Below are positions 36,645-44,449 of a stretch of 64,000 nt of DNA, piece by piece. The notes beneath the pieces were generated by a model. It saw only the letters and a program-made list of their open reading frames with translations. It had not been told where the DNA came from and made no database searches. Within the stretch, counting starts at the first letter, position 1. Each line of letters starts with the position of its first letter. Source of the stretch: CAZNPA01 sp964575095. Lineage in GTDB: Bacteria > Pseudomonadota > Alphaproteobacteria > Rickettsiales > SXRF01. The DNA lies in the NCBI GenBank assembly GCA_964575095.1, contig CAZNPA010000001.1, forward strand, positions 310,001-374,000. Direction: 5' to 3'. The position numbers were made by a program, and so were the translations under genes.

Positions 36645-38490
36645 TGCTCACCTTATCTATATGCGTTCCTTTTAACGCGGTCGCAATTGCTTTGTCCATT
36701 CTTCTTTGGGCAAAATTCGCCGCCAAGCGCGAAAGTTCCGCCACCTCGACGCTTATGTAATCGCGGTCGGCGCCGGATGCGGCGTTTTTCACCACCTGTA
36801 TCTGCCGCTCCAGGCGCCTTTTCTCGGCTTCTTCCAATAATGTTGCATCCTGCTTCATGGCCGATTCCAGCTCAATCACCGTGCGCTCGGCTTCCATACG
36901 TGTCTCGGCCAGCAGGCGTTCGGCCATATCCTGGCTGCCATGCTCCATGCTCTCGCGCAGCATGCGCTCCATATCTTCGGGTGCGATGCCATAGGCTGGT
37001 TGTACGGCAACGGTTTGGTGCGCGCCGGTGGTTTTTTCCTCGGCGGATACGGTGAGCATGCCGTCGGCATCGACCGTAAATGTCACCTTAACGCGGGCAA
37101 TACCGGCCGGGAACGGTGGAATTCCTTTCAATTCAAACTTCGCCAGCGAGCGGTTATGCTCGACCTTCTCGCGCTCGCCCTGCACGACGTGGATCTGCAT
37201 GGCTCCCTGCCCGTCCTGCCAGGTGGTGAATTCCTGGCTGACCGATGCCGGTATCGGCGTATTGCGGTAAATGATTTTTTCCGTGAGGCCGCCCATCGTT
37301 TCCAATCCCAGTGATAATGGGATGACGTCGAGCAGCAGATGGTCGGATCCTTGCGTGAGGCCCTTGGCCTGTATCGCCGCGCCCACTGCCACCACCTCGT
37401 CGGGATTGACGTCGGTCAACGGCGCCTTGCCGAAAAATTCCTGCACTTTCTTCAAAACCAGCGGCACGCGCGTCGAACCGCCGACCATGACGATGCCCTT
37501 GACGTCGCCGATGGATAATCCGGCATCCATCATCGCCCTTTCGCAGACGGCGATGGTTTTTTCGACATAATCGAGGATCAGTTCCTCAAAATCGTCGCGC
37601 GAAAGCACGACCGATTTGCCGCAATAGCTGATCGACGCGGAAATATTTTCCGTCAGCATATGCTTCGCATTGCGTGCCAGCGATACCAGCGCGCCCACCT
37701 CTTCGCTTTTGAGCGTTTGCTTATCGAAGCAGAGTTCCGTGAGCAACCACGCCGCGATGGCCTGGTCGAAATCGTCGCCGCCGAGCATGGTGTCGCCGCC
37801 GGTCGATAACACCTGAAACACGCCTTTTTCCAGTTTGAGGAGCGAAATATCGAACGTGCCTCCACCTAAATCATAGACCGCGTATATGCCTTCGGCGCCG
37901 TTATCGAGGCCGTAGGCCAGCGCCGCCGCCGTGGGCTCATTCACCAAACGCAATACTTCGAGCCCGGCCAGCCTTCCTGCATCTTTGGTGGCCGTGCGGG
38001 CGGCATCGTCGAAATAGGCGGGCACGGTGATGACTGCTTTCGTCACCTCGCGCCCCAGCGCCTGCTCAGCCGTTTTCTTGAGGGATTTTAAAATTTCCGC
38101 CGATACTTCAACCGGCGTCACTTCACGTGTACCGACCTTGATTTTCACCATACCCTGCGAGGGCGCGATCTCGTAAGGCAGGTTGCCCAAGAGCGGTTTG
38201 ATGTCGGCGGCGCCGCGCCCCATCAAGCGTTTCACCGAAGCAACGACGCCTGTTTTTCCTTGCTCGTAACGCGCGCGGGCGGGGTAGCCGACCTCGACGC
38301 TGCCATCCTCGGCGTAATACACCACCGAAGGAACGAGCGCGTGGCCGTGGATGTTATGCACGACCTCGACACCCTCGCTCGATCCGATCGCCACCACCGA
38401 ATGCGTGGTGCCAAGGTCGATGCCCACCGCCAGCGCGTCCTGGTGCGGCAGCGGCGTCTGTCCGGGCTCGTATATTTGCAGGAGGTTCAT
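36637..38490 (-). CDS. hscA: Hsp70-type chaperone HscA
   Basis: Specialised Hsp70 that, with HscB, releases the Fe-S cluster from IscU to acceptors using ATP. The 617-residue form starting at ATG 38490 is chosen: it makes an ATGA overlap with hscB, while the in-frame start 60 bp upstream adds an unrelated N-terminus. VGIDLGTTHSVVAI, VYDLGGGTFDISLL and VMVGGSTRVPLV are the nucleotide-binding motifs; a beta-sandwich substrate domain and a helical lid follow. Confidence 0.95.
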   Translation of the reverse strand: MNLLQIYEPGQTPLPHQDALAVGIDLGTTHSVVAIGSSEGVEVVHNIHGHALVPSVVYYAEDGSVEVGYPARARYEQGKTGVVASVKRLMGRGAADIKPLLGNLPYEIAPSQGMVKIKVGTREVTPVEVSAEILKSLKKTAEQALGREVTKAVITVPAYFDDAARTATKDAGRLAGLEVLRLVNEPTAAALAYGLDNGAEGIYAVYDLGGGTFDISLLKLEKGVFQVLSTGGDTMLGGDDFDQAIAAWLLTELCFDKQTLKSEEVGALVSLARNAKHMLTENISASISYCGKSVVLSRDDFEELILDYVEKTIAVCERAMMDAGLSIGDVKGIVMVGGSTRVPLVLKKVQEFFGKAPLTDVNPDEVVAVGAAIQAKGLTQGSDHLLLDVIPLSLGLETMGGLTEKIIYRNTPIPASVSQEFTTWQDGQGAMQIHVVQGEREKVEHNRSLAKFELKGIPPFPAGIARVKVTFTVDADGMLTVSAEEKTTGAHQTVAVQPAYGIAPEDMERMLRESMEHGSQDMAERLLAETRMEAERTVIELESAMKQDATLLEEAEKRRLERQIQVVKNAASGADRDYISVEVAELSRLAANFAQRRMDKAIATALKGTHIDKVSNA

Positions 38491-38936
38491 ATTGCTTGTA
38501 TCTTCACCAAATACCCCAGCCTCAATGTTTCCTGTGCCATTTTTTGCCATTCTGAAGCCTTATAACATGCGCTGACGATCCGTATAGATTCCTCTATCAT
38601 TTTTTCCAGTGTTTCTTTCGCCGGCGGCTGCTCGCGCAATTCCATCGCCTCCATCAGCAATTCCTGCGACGGCTTGACGCTGTCCTGCTCTTTTCCAACC
38701 ACAATACCCTGCGTCGAGAGCAGATATTGCGCGCGCGTCAGCGGATTTTTGAGTACGTTATAGGCTTGGTTGACGTCCGCCGATAACATAAGCGCCGCCT
38801 GGCGTGCGGTTGCCGATTTACCGGCGCTGCGGTCGGGATGGTATTGCCGCTGGGCGTGGAAATACGCCGCTTCGAGCCGCTTAACGTCGATATCAAAATG
38901 CGGCGGGAGATTGAGAAGGAAGAAATAATCGGTCAT
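38487..38936 (-). CDS. hscB: J-domain co-chaperone HscB
   Basis: A 149-residue co-chaperone that brings IscU to HscA and stimulates its ATPase. The J-domain HPD motif is in RQYHPDRSAG; FDIDVKRLEAAYF precedes it, and NVLKNPLTRAQYLL plus the C-terminal three-helix domain follow the standard layout. It sits 21 bp behind iscA and is coupled to hscA. Confidence 0.94.
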   Translation of the reverse strand: MTDYFFLLNLPPHFDIDVKRLEAAYFHAQRQYHPDRSAGKSATARQAALMLSADVNQAYNVLKNPLTRAQYLLSTQGIVVGKEQDSVKPSQELLMEAMELREQPPAKETLEKMIEESIRIVSACYKASEWQKMAQETLRLGYLVKIQAI

Positions 38937-38957
38937 GCAGGCGAGCCTCCAGTGAAT

Positions 38958-39293
38958 TTAAACGTGGAAGGACTCTCCGCACCCACATCTTCCTTTTTCG
39001 TTTGGATTACGGAAGGTGAATCCGCTTTTGAGTTTTTCCTCGACGTAGTCCATTTCGGTGCCGAGCAGAAACATCACCGCCTTGGGATCGATGAATATTT
39101 TGACGTCTTCCTTTTCCACCACCTCGTCGAGCGGCGATTTTTCATCGGCATATTCGATGGTGTAGGAAAGCCCCGAACAGCCGCGCGCGCGCACGCCGAT
39201 ACGAATCCCCGCCGCCGGCTTGCCGCGCTTGTCCAGGAGCGCATGGATGCGGGTGAGAGCATTATCGGAAACAGTGAGAACGGGAGCGGGCAT
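38958..39293 (-). CDS. iscA: A-type Fe-S carrier IscA
   Basis: A 111-residue A-type carrier that passes clusters to apo-proteins. The three ligand cysteines are present: RARGCSGLSY and the C-terminal GRCGCGESF pair. GIRIGVRARGCSG and FIDPKAVMFLLGTEMDY are standard. It lies 6 bp after iscU. Confidence 0.95.
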   Translation of the reverse strand: MPAPVLTVSDNALTRIHALLDKRGKPAAGIRIGVRARGCSGLSYTIEYADEKSPLDEVVEKEDVKIFIDPKAVMFLLGTEMDYVEEKLKSGFTFRNPNEKGRCGCGESFHV

Positions 39294-39299
39294 AGGGCG

Positions 39300-39698
39300 T
39301 TACGCAGCGTCGGTTTTTTCGCCGTGCTTGCTCTTATAATCCGCAATCGCGGCTTTGATCGCGTCTTCGGCCAGCACCGAGCAATGGATTTTTACCGGCG
39401 GCAGCGAGAGATGTTCCGCAATCTCGGTATTTTTAATCGTTCCGGCTTCGTCGATGGATTTGCCTTTGACCCATTCGGTAATCAGCGAGCTCGATGCAAT
39501 CGCCGAGCCGCAGCCGAATGTTTTGAATTTCGCGTCTTCGATGATGCCATTTGCGCCGACCTTGATTTGCAATTTCATCACGTCGCCGCAGGCGGGCGCG
39601 CCGACGAGCCCGGTGCCGACCGTCGGGTCGTCCTTGGCCAGCGAGCCTACGTTGCGCGGATGCTCGTAGTGGTCGATTACTTTTTCACTGTAGGCCAT
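39300..39698 (-). CDS. iscU: Fe-S cluster scaffold IscU
   Basis: The 132-residue scaffold on which IscS-derived sulphur and iron are assembled. Three cluster cysteines are seen in GAPACGDVMKLQ, KTFGCGSAIASSSL and IHCSVLAEDAIKAA; the LPPVK loop recognised by HscA is present as LSLPPVKIHC. The start MAYSEKVIDHYEHPRNVGSL is canonical. Confidence 0.96.
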   Translation of the reverse strand: MAYSEKVIDHYEHPRNVGSLAKDDPTVGTGLVGAPACGDVMKLQIKVGANGIIEDAKFKTFGCGSAIASSSLITEWVKGKSIDEAGTIKNTEIAEHLSLPPVKIHCSVLAEDAIKAAIADYKSKHGEKTDAA

Positions 39699-39711
39699 AA
39701 ACTATTTCTTT

Positions 39712-39984
39712 CTAAAATATTTCCTGTACTGGCGGATCTTTATCTAATTGCGTTATATAACGCCTGATTAGCGGAATTCCTAAAGTCTCCATAGGCACTT
39801 CTTTGCCAGTTTCCAATTCATATCTTGCAACTTCAAATAATGCTCTCTTCAGCAATTCTTCAGCCGCCGGATCATCAATCTGACGAGCGGTTTTTGCATA
39901 TTCCAAAAGCGCCTTGTCCTGAGCGGTATTTAATCTCCATCTAATCTCGTCTCTTCGTTTTTCTATGTCAGAATATTCCGCCAT
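39712..39984 (-). CDS. Small unknown protein inside the ISC operon
   Basis: A 90-residue protein (from ATG 39984; a GTG at 39990 directly after the iscS stop is the alternative) between iscS and iscU. It is highly charged and helical (DIEKRRDEIRWRLNTAQDKA, AAEELLKRALFEVARYELET) with no cysteine, so it cannot bind a cluster by thiols. Its DNA is clearly AT-richer than iscS and iscU. No family is recognised. Position and same-strand spacing (6 bp after iscS, 13 bp before iscU) mean it must be co-transcribed. It is not a usual isc gene such as iscX. Confidence 0.7.
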   Translation of the reverse strand: MAEYSDIEKRRDEIRWRLNTAQDKALLEYAKTARQIDDPAAEELLKRALFEVARYELETGKEVPMETLGIPLIRRYITQLDKDPPVQEIF

Positions 39985-39990
39985 ACTCAC

Positions 39991-41226
39991 TCAATGTCCC
40001 GCCCATTCAATCTTGGTTATATCCACACCCTCTTGCACCATCTCCCATAATGGGCTCATTTCGCGTAATTTATCGATACTGTTTTTGATTAATTTGATGG
40101 CGAAATCGACTTCTTCTTCGGTAGTAAACCGGCCGATGCCAAAGCGAATCGAGGTATGCGCCAGTTCCTCGCCGATGCCAAGCGCGCGCAGGACATACGA
40201 TGGTTCCAGCGAAGCGGAGGTGCAGGCCGAACCGCTGGATACCGCCAAATCTTTCAGCGCCATGATCATCGATTCGCCTTCGACATAAGCAAAGCTGATA
40301 TTGATATTGCCCGGCCAGCGCATTTCACGGTCGCCGTTTAGGAATACGTCTTTGACGCCATCCAGAATTTCTTTGAGGAATTTGTTGTAGAGCCTATGCA
40401 CATGCTCGGCATCTTTGCCCATTTCTTCTTTGGCGATACGTGCTGCTTCGCCCAAGCCCACCACCATCGGCGTCGGCAAGGTGCCGGAGCGAAAGCCGCG
40501 TTCCTGCCCGCCGCCGGAGATTAAAGGCTCCAGGCGGATGCGCGGGCGGCGGCGCACATACAAAGCGCCGATGCCTTTGGGGCCATAAATTTTGTGTCCC
40601 GATATGCTCATCAGATCGATATTCATCGCTTCGACATCGAGCGGGATTTTTCCGAACGCCTGCGCGCAATCGGTGTGGAAGAACACGCCGCGCTCACGGC
40701 AGATTTTTCCAATCTCAGCCAGCGGCTGGATGACGCCGATCTCGTTGTTGATTCCCATCACCGAGACCAGCAGCGTGTTTTCTTTGATCGCCGCGCGTAA
40801 CGTATCGAGATTCACCAGTCCGCTTTTTTCCACCGGCAGATAGGTGACTTCAAAACCTTCCTGCTCCAGATGGCGGCAGGAATCGAGCACGCATTTATGC
40901 TCGGTCTGCGGCGTGATGATGTGATTCTTTTTATCTTTGTAAAAATGCGCGATGCCCTTGATGGCGATATTGTTCGATTCCGTGGCGCCCGACGTGAAGA
41001 TGATTTCTTTTTCCGTGGCGCCGATGAGCGCAGCGACTTGTTCGCGCGCTAAATCGGTGGCCGCTTCGGCTTCCCATCCGAACGCGTGGCTCCTGGAATG
41101 CGGATTGCCGAATTTTTCGGTGAACCACGGCAACATTTTTTCCAAAACACGCGGGTCGACCGGCGTCGTCGCCTGGTAATCCAGGTAGATCGGGAATTTG
41201 AGGTTATTGTTGGCGGCAGTTTTCAT
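39991..41226 (-). CDS. iscS: Cysteine desulfurase IscS
   Basis: A 411-residue group-I PLP enzyme that takes sulphur from cysteine for IscU. YLDYQATTPVDPRVLEKML, TSGATESNNIAIKG, SISGHKIYGPKG (PLP Lys) and SSGSACTSASLEPSYVL (persulfide Cys on the mobile loop) are all present, and the C-terminal ~20 residues that dock IscU (PLWEMVQEGVDITKIEWAGH) are intact. An IscR-box promoter lies 138-170 bp upstream. Confidence 0.96.
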   Translation of the reverse strand: MKTAANNNLKFPIYLDYQATTPVDPRVLEKMLPWFTEKFGNPHSRSHAFGWEAEAATDLAREQVAALIGATEKEIIFTSGATESNNIAIKGIAHFYKDKKNHIITPQTEHKCVLDSCRHLEQEGFEVTYLPVEKSGLVNLDTLRAAIKENTLLVSVMGINNEIGVIQPLAEIGKICRERGVFFHTDCAQAFGKIPLDVEAMNIDLMSISGHKIYGPKGIGALYVRRRPRIRLEPLISGGGQERGFRSGTLPTPMVVGLGEAARIAKEEMGKDAEHVHRLYNKFLKEILDGVKDVFLNGDREMRWPGNINISFAYVEGESMIMALKDLAVSSGSACTSASLEPSYVLRALGIGEELAHTSIRFGIGRFTTEEEVDFAIKLIKNSIDKLREMSPLWEMVQEGVDITKIEWAGH

Positions 41227-41239
41227 ATGTTTTATTTCC

Positions 41240-41356
41240 CGTCATTGCGAGGAGCGTTAGCGACGAAGCAATCCAGCAAAGCGCCATGGGCGCTTGAATG
41301 TTCCTTTGCGCCGCAGACGCGGCGCGCTGGATTGCTTCGCTTCGCTCACAATGACG
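41240..41356. repeat. 117-bp multi-hairpin palindromic element (family R2) in the iscS leader
   Basis: Left arm 41240-41277 (CGTCATTGCGAGGAGCG...) and right arm 41326-41356 are inverted, imperfect copies. Inside are two perfect hairpins: AAGCGCC-ATG-GGCGCTT at 41279-41295 and GCGCCGC-AGAC-GCGGCGC at 41308-41325. The unit resembles interspersed repeats common in alphaproteobacteria. A 16-bp exact match to the left arm recurs at 51262-51277. It ends 7 bp from the iscS -10 box, so almost the whole iscS leader RNA would be this structure. Confidence 0.85.
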
Positions 41357-41363
41357 ACTTACT

Positions 41364-41396
41364 ACTATAGTATACCCTACTAATTTAATCAACTAT
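41364..41396 (-). promoter_or_regulatory. iscS promoter overlapped by a type-1 IscR box
   Basis: On the minus strand, 41396-41372 matches the 25-bp E. coli type-1 IscR site ATASYYGACTRWWWYAGTC(RRSTAT) at 23 positions; only the two central C positions differ (positions 9 and 19 are T and A). A promoter sits inside it: -35 TTGATT (41392-41387), a 17-bp spacer, -10 TATAGT (41369-41364). A [2Fe-2S]-IscR dimer bound there would block RNA polymerase, as in E. coli. The consensus is quoted from memory of published work. Confidence 0.85.
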
Positions 41397-41434
41397 TACT
41401 GGGAATCTTTTATTACCGTATTTCAGTGGATTAT

Positions 41435-42538
41435 TCAAGCAACCTCTTGCTTTTTTGCTAGACGCTCACAGGTCTGCTTCCACACCGCCGTGAAATCGCG
41501 GATTTCTTTTTCCGTAGTGCCCCAGCCGCCGCTGATGCGGATGGCGTAGCCGGCGGTTTCGGAGGGAACGCCCATCGCCAGCAGCACGTGCGATCCCGAT
41601 ACTTTTCCCGACGTGCAGGCCGAACCGGCGGAGACGGCAAATCCCTTCAAATCGAAATCGATGAGCTGCACTTCGTTGGATACGCCCGGCATGGCGACTG
41701 AGCAGGTGTTGGGCAGCCGCGCTGCATTTTTACCGAACACAATGCCGCCCGCCGCTTCGAGTTCCGACTCCATCGCATCCAGCCAGCCGCGAATTTCTTG
41801 AATATGCGACAAATCCGACGCCTTCTGCACCGCCACGGCAAAGGCAGCGATGGCGGAAACATTTTCCGTTCCGGCGCGGCGTCCCATTTCCTGGCCGCCG
41901 CCCTTGTGCATCGGCGTCACCGGCAAGCCGCGCCGCGCGATGAGCGCCGCCGCGCCCACAGGGCCGCCGCATTTGTGGCCGGAGAGCGTCATCATATCGG
42001 CGCCGAGCGCGCTAAAATCGATCGGCAATTTGCCGATGCCCTGTACGGCGTCGCAATGCAACAACGCGCCGTGCTTTTTACAGATGGCCGCGATCTCGCT
42101 TATCGGCTGGATGACGCCGGTTTCGTTATTGGCCAGCATCACCGATACCAGTGCCGGCTTGCTATCCGCCGCCAGCAGTTTTTCCAGCGCGGCGATATCG
42201 ACCACGCCATCTTTGGTGACAGGAATATGTTGCGCGTCAGGATAGGCTTTGACGATCGAGCTGTGCTCGATGGCTGAAATCAATAACCGGCGACCGGGGA
42301 TGCCACTAAGCGCCATGTTGTTGGCCTCAGTACCGCTGCCGGTGAAAATGATTTCGTCGGGGAAGGCATTGAAGGTGGTGGCAAGCGTGCGACGGGCTTC
42401 TTCGAGGTGTTTTTTGGCCAGGCGGCCGAACGCATGCCCCGACGAAGGATTGCCGGGTTTCCGCAACACTTCCTGTATTTTTTCAACCGCTTCCGGCCTA
42501 ACCGGCGCAGTTGCATTGTAATCAAGATAAATGGGCAT
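41435..42538 (-). CDS. Second cysteine desulfurase (NifS/IscS-like)
   Basis: A 367-residue PLP cysteine desulfurase: YLDYNATAPVRPEAVEKIQ, TGSGTEANNMALSG, TLSGHKCGGPVG (PLP Lys) and SAGSACTSGKVSGSHVLLAM (active Cys). It is shorter than IscS and lacks the IscU-docking tail; residues EIRDFTAVWKQT end the fold. Paired desulfurases at the head of ISC/SUF operons are common in alphaproteobacteria. The iscS promoter lies downstream of it, so it has separate expression; its start is divergent from icd with a 77-bp gap. Confidence 0.9.
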   Translation of the reverse strand: MPIYLDYNATAPVRPEAVEKIQEVLRKPGNPSSGHAFGRLAKKHLEEARRTLATTFNAFPDEIIFTGSGTEANNMALSGIPGRRLLISAIEHSSIVKAYPDAQHIPVTKDGVVDIAALEKLLAADSKPALVSVMLANNETGVIQPISEIAAICKKHGALLHCDAVQGIGKLPIDFSALGADMMTLSGHKCGGPVGAAALIARRGLPVTPMHKGGGQEMGRRAGTENVSAIAAFAVAVQKASDLSHIQEIRGWLDAMESELEAAGGIVFGKNAARLPNTCSVAMPGVSNEVQLIDFDLKGFAVSAGSACTSGKVSGSHVLLAMGVPSETAGYAIRISGGWGTTEKEIRDFTAVWKQTCERLAKKQEVA

Positions 42539-42615
42539 CGTTTTTCATCAAATCTTAAGGCTTATGGCCAATAATCGAGGCATATTACTTAGAAATCACT
42601 TGAGGAGCAACCGTT

Positions 42616-43896
42616 ATGACGAAATTAGCCGCGCCCGCCATGGTCTATATCTCCGGCGAGGAGATGACGCACGAGGTCATGAAGATGATCCTGGCCAAAT
42701 GGATTGCGCCCAACCTCGACACCGCCAAGTGGCAGACGTTTGATTTGTCGTGCAAAAGCCGCGACGCTACGAAGGATCAGGTGCTCAAAGATGCGATTGC
42801 CGCCGGTGCAGCATGCGGCTCGATTTTTAAGGAGCCGACCATCACGCCGACCGCCGACCAGGCCAAGGAGATGGGCTTGTCGAAAGCCTGGGGCAGCCCG
42901 AATGGAACGATGCGCGCCGGCTGGAACGGCTTTTCCATCGACCGCGACACGATTTCGATCGCCGGCCTCGAATCGCAAATGGGTTATAAAAAACCGGTCG
43001 TATTCTGCCGCCACGCGGTGGGTGGGCAATATGGCGCGAGCAGTGCTATCGTTGGTCCCGGCTCGATCAAGATGGTACACACAGCAGCCGACGGCAAGGA
43101 AACCGTTATCGACACAAGGAAGCTCACCGACAAGCAAAATGCGGCGGTGATGTACCACAATCCTTATGACAATTTAGAAAAACTGGCGCACCATTTCTTC
43201 CAGCGTGCGCTGGCAGCCAATGCCGTGCCGTATGTCGTCACCAAGAAAACCGTGTTCAAATGGCAGGAGCCGTTCTGGGCCAAGATGAAAGAAGTGTTCG
43301 ACGCGCACTATAAAAAACAATTCGCCGAAAAAGGATTGCTGAAAAATACCGGCGGCGACTTGCGCCACCTGCTCTCCGACGACGCGGTGATGAAAATGGC
43401 GGCGTGGAAAGACGGCGGCTTTGCCATGGTCTCGCACAATTACGACGGCGACGTGCTGACGGATTTATTGGCGCAGATCTATAAATCGCCTGGCTTCATC
43501 TCCTCGGTGCTGACCGGCTTCAAGAAAGACGGCCAGACCATCATGGAATTCGAAGCCTCGCACGGCACCATCGCCGACCAGTACGCCAAATTCAAAGCTG
43601 GCGAAGAAACTTCGGTGAACCCGCTGGGCATGGTCTATGCGCTGCGCGGCGCCATCGACCACTCGGCGAATCTGGCGCTCGAAAGCAAACAGATTTCGAT
43701 GGACGACGCGGCAAAAATCAAAAACTTCACCGCCGCCATGTATGCCTCGATGTGCGAAGCGATGGCAAGCGGCAAAGGCACCCGCGACCTTAGCGGCCCC
43801 AGTGGATTGACTACCGAAAAATTCGTCGATGAAGTCGCCAGCCGTTTGCAGGGAAAATTAAGCGGCGGCGGAAATAAAATGGCGGCTGCCAGTTAA
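42616..43896 (+). CDS. icd: Divergent isocitrate dehydrogenase (type-II fold)
   Basis: A 426-residue homologue of the eukaryotic-type homodimeric isocitrate dehydrogenases (usually ~405 residues). GAGGAG precedes ATG 42616. SPNGTMR keeps the substrate Ser, Asn and Arg, and the metal Asp region is in NYDGDVLTDLLAQ. Differences are striking: the GGTVFREPI stretch is replaced by GWNGFSIDRDTISIAGLE, RHAYGDQY is RHAVGGQY, and HGTVTRHY, whose Arg and His hold the NADP 2'-phosphate, is HGTIADQY. NADP specificity therefore looks unlikely. It lies on the opposite strand between iscR and the isc genes. Confidence 0.8.
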   Translation: MTKLAAPAMVYISGEEMTHEVMKMILAKWIAPNLDTAKWQTFDLSCKSRDATKDQVLKDAIAAGAACGSIFKEPTITPTADQAKEMGLSKAWGSPNGTMRAGWNGFSIDRDTISIAGLESQMGYKKPVVFCRHAVGGQYGASSAIVGPGSIKMVHTAADGKETVIDTRKLTDKQNAAVMYHNPYDNLEKLAHHFFQRALAANAVPYVVTKKTVFKWQEPFWAKMKEVFDAHYKKQFAEKGLLKNTGGDLRHLLSDDAVMKMAAWKDGGFAMVSHNYDGDVLTDLLAQIYKSPGFISSVLTGFKKDGQTIMEFEASHGTIADQYAKFKAGEETSVNPLGMVYALRGAIDHSANLALESKQISMDDAAKIKNFTAAMYASMCEAMASGKGTRDLSGPSGLTTEKFVDEVASRLQGKLSGGGNKMAAAS

Positions 43897-44354
43897 TTGA
43901 TCCGCAGCTCTCCGCTTTCGATAACCGAGGCGGGAAAAATCTTCTTGCGATTGCGCACATCCGCCAGCGTCACCGAACTTAGGTAGCCGGAAATCTGCTG
44001 CTCCAGGCCTTCCCACAGATCGTGCGTCAGGCAGCGGGCTTTGGTGCTCATGCAGCCGCCGGGTTTGCCGTGCTTACCGCAGCGGGTCATTTTCGTCGAT
44101 TCTTCGACCGCCGCGACGATGTCTGATATTCTGACGTTTTCCGCCGCGCCCGCCAGGGCGTAGCCGCCGCCGGGACCACGCACCGAGGCAACCAGCCCGC
44201 GCTTCTTGAGCTTGCCGAAAATCTGCTCCAGATACGGCACGGTGATTTCCTGCGCTTCCGCTAATTCGGCAAGCGCCACCGGCTGGCCGGACGGACGCCC
44301 CGCCAGCTCCACCATCGCCATCACGGCGTAACGCGTTTTTGTACCTAGAATCAT
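43893..44354 (-). CDS. iscR: Rrf2-family Fe-S regulator IscR
   Basis: A 153-residue winged-helix regulator that senses Fe-S supply through a [2Fe-2S] cluster. The start ATG 44354 gives MILGTKTRYAVMAMVELAG, the family N-terminus; VPYLEQIFGKLKKRGLVASVRGPGGGY is the DNA-reading helix and wing. Ligands are Cys92, Cys101, Cys108 and His111 (RCGKHGKPGGC, ARCLTH), with spacing somewhat wider than E. coli C92-C98-C104-H107. The gene's tail overlaps icd by 4 bp. The IscR box in front of iscS shows its likely target. Confidence 0.9.
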   Translation of the reverse strand: MILGTKTRYAVMAMVELAGRPSGQPVALAELAEAQEITVPYLEQIFGKLKKRGLVASVRGPGGGYALAGAAENVRISDIVAAVEESTKMTRCGKHGKPGGCMSTKARCLTHDLWEGLEQQISGYLSSVTLADVRNRKKIFPASVIESGELRIN

Positions 44355-44376
44355 AGTCTTGTACGTTTTTTCTTGT

Positions 44377-44392
44377 ATTTCGCCTACGAAAT
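44377..44392. promoter_or_regulatory. Perfect palindrome between iscR and the hydrolase gene
   Basis: ATTTCG-CCTA-CGAAAT, a perfect 6-bp inverted repeat 23 bp upstream of the iscR start and 58 bp upstream of the divergent hydrolase gene. It does not fit the IscR type-1 pattern. It could be an operator for either gene or a chance hairpin. Confidence 0.35.
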
Positions 44393-44449
44393 TCAATATA
44401 ACACGCCTTCATTATCCAACTAACCCTCCGCCAAAGCAATTAAAATCCC

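Noticed and set aside
41240..41356. CRISPR-like or riboswitch reading of the palindromic element before iscS
   Set aside because: There are no regularly spaced direct repeats, and part of the same unit recurs at 51262, so it is an interspersed palindromic repeat. No riboswitch class motif is recognisable.
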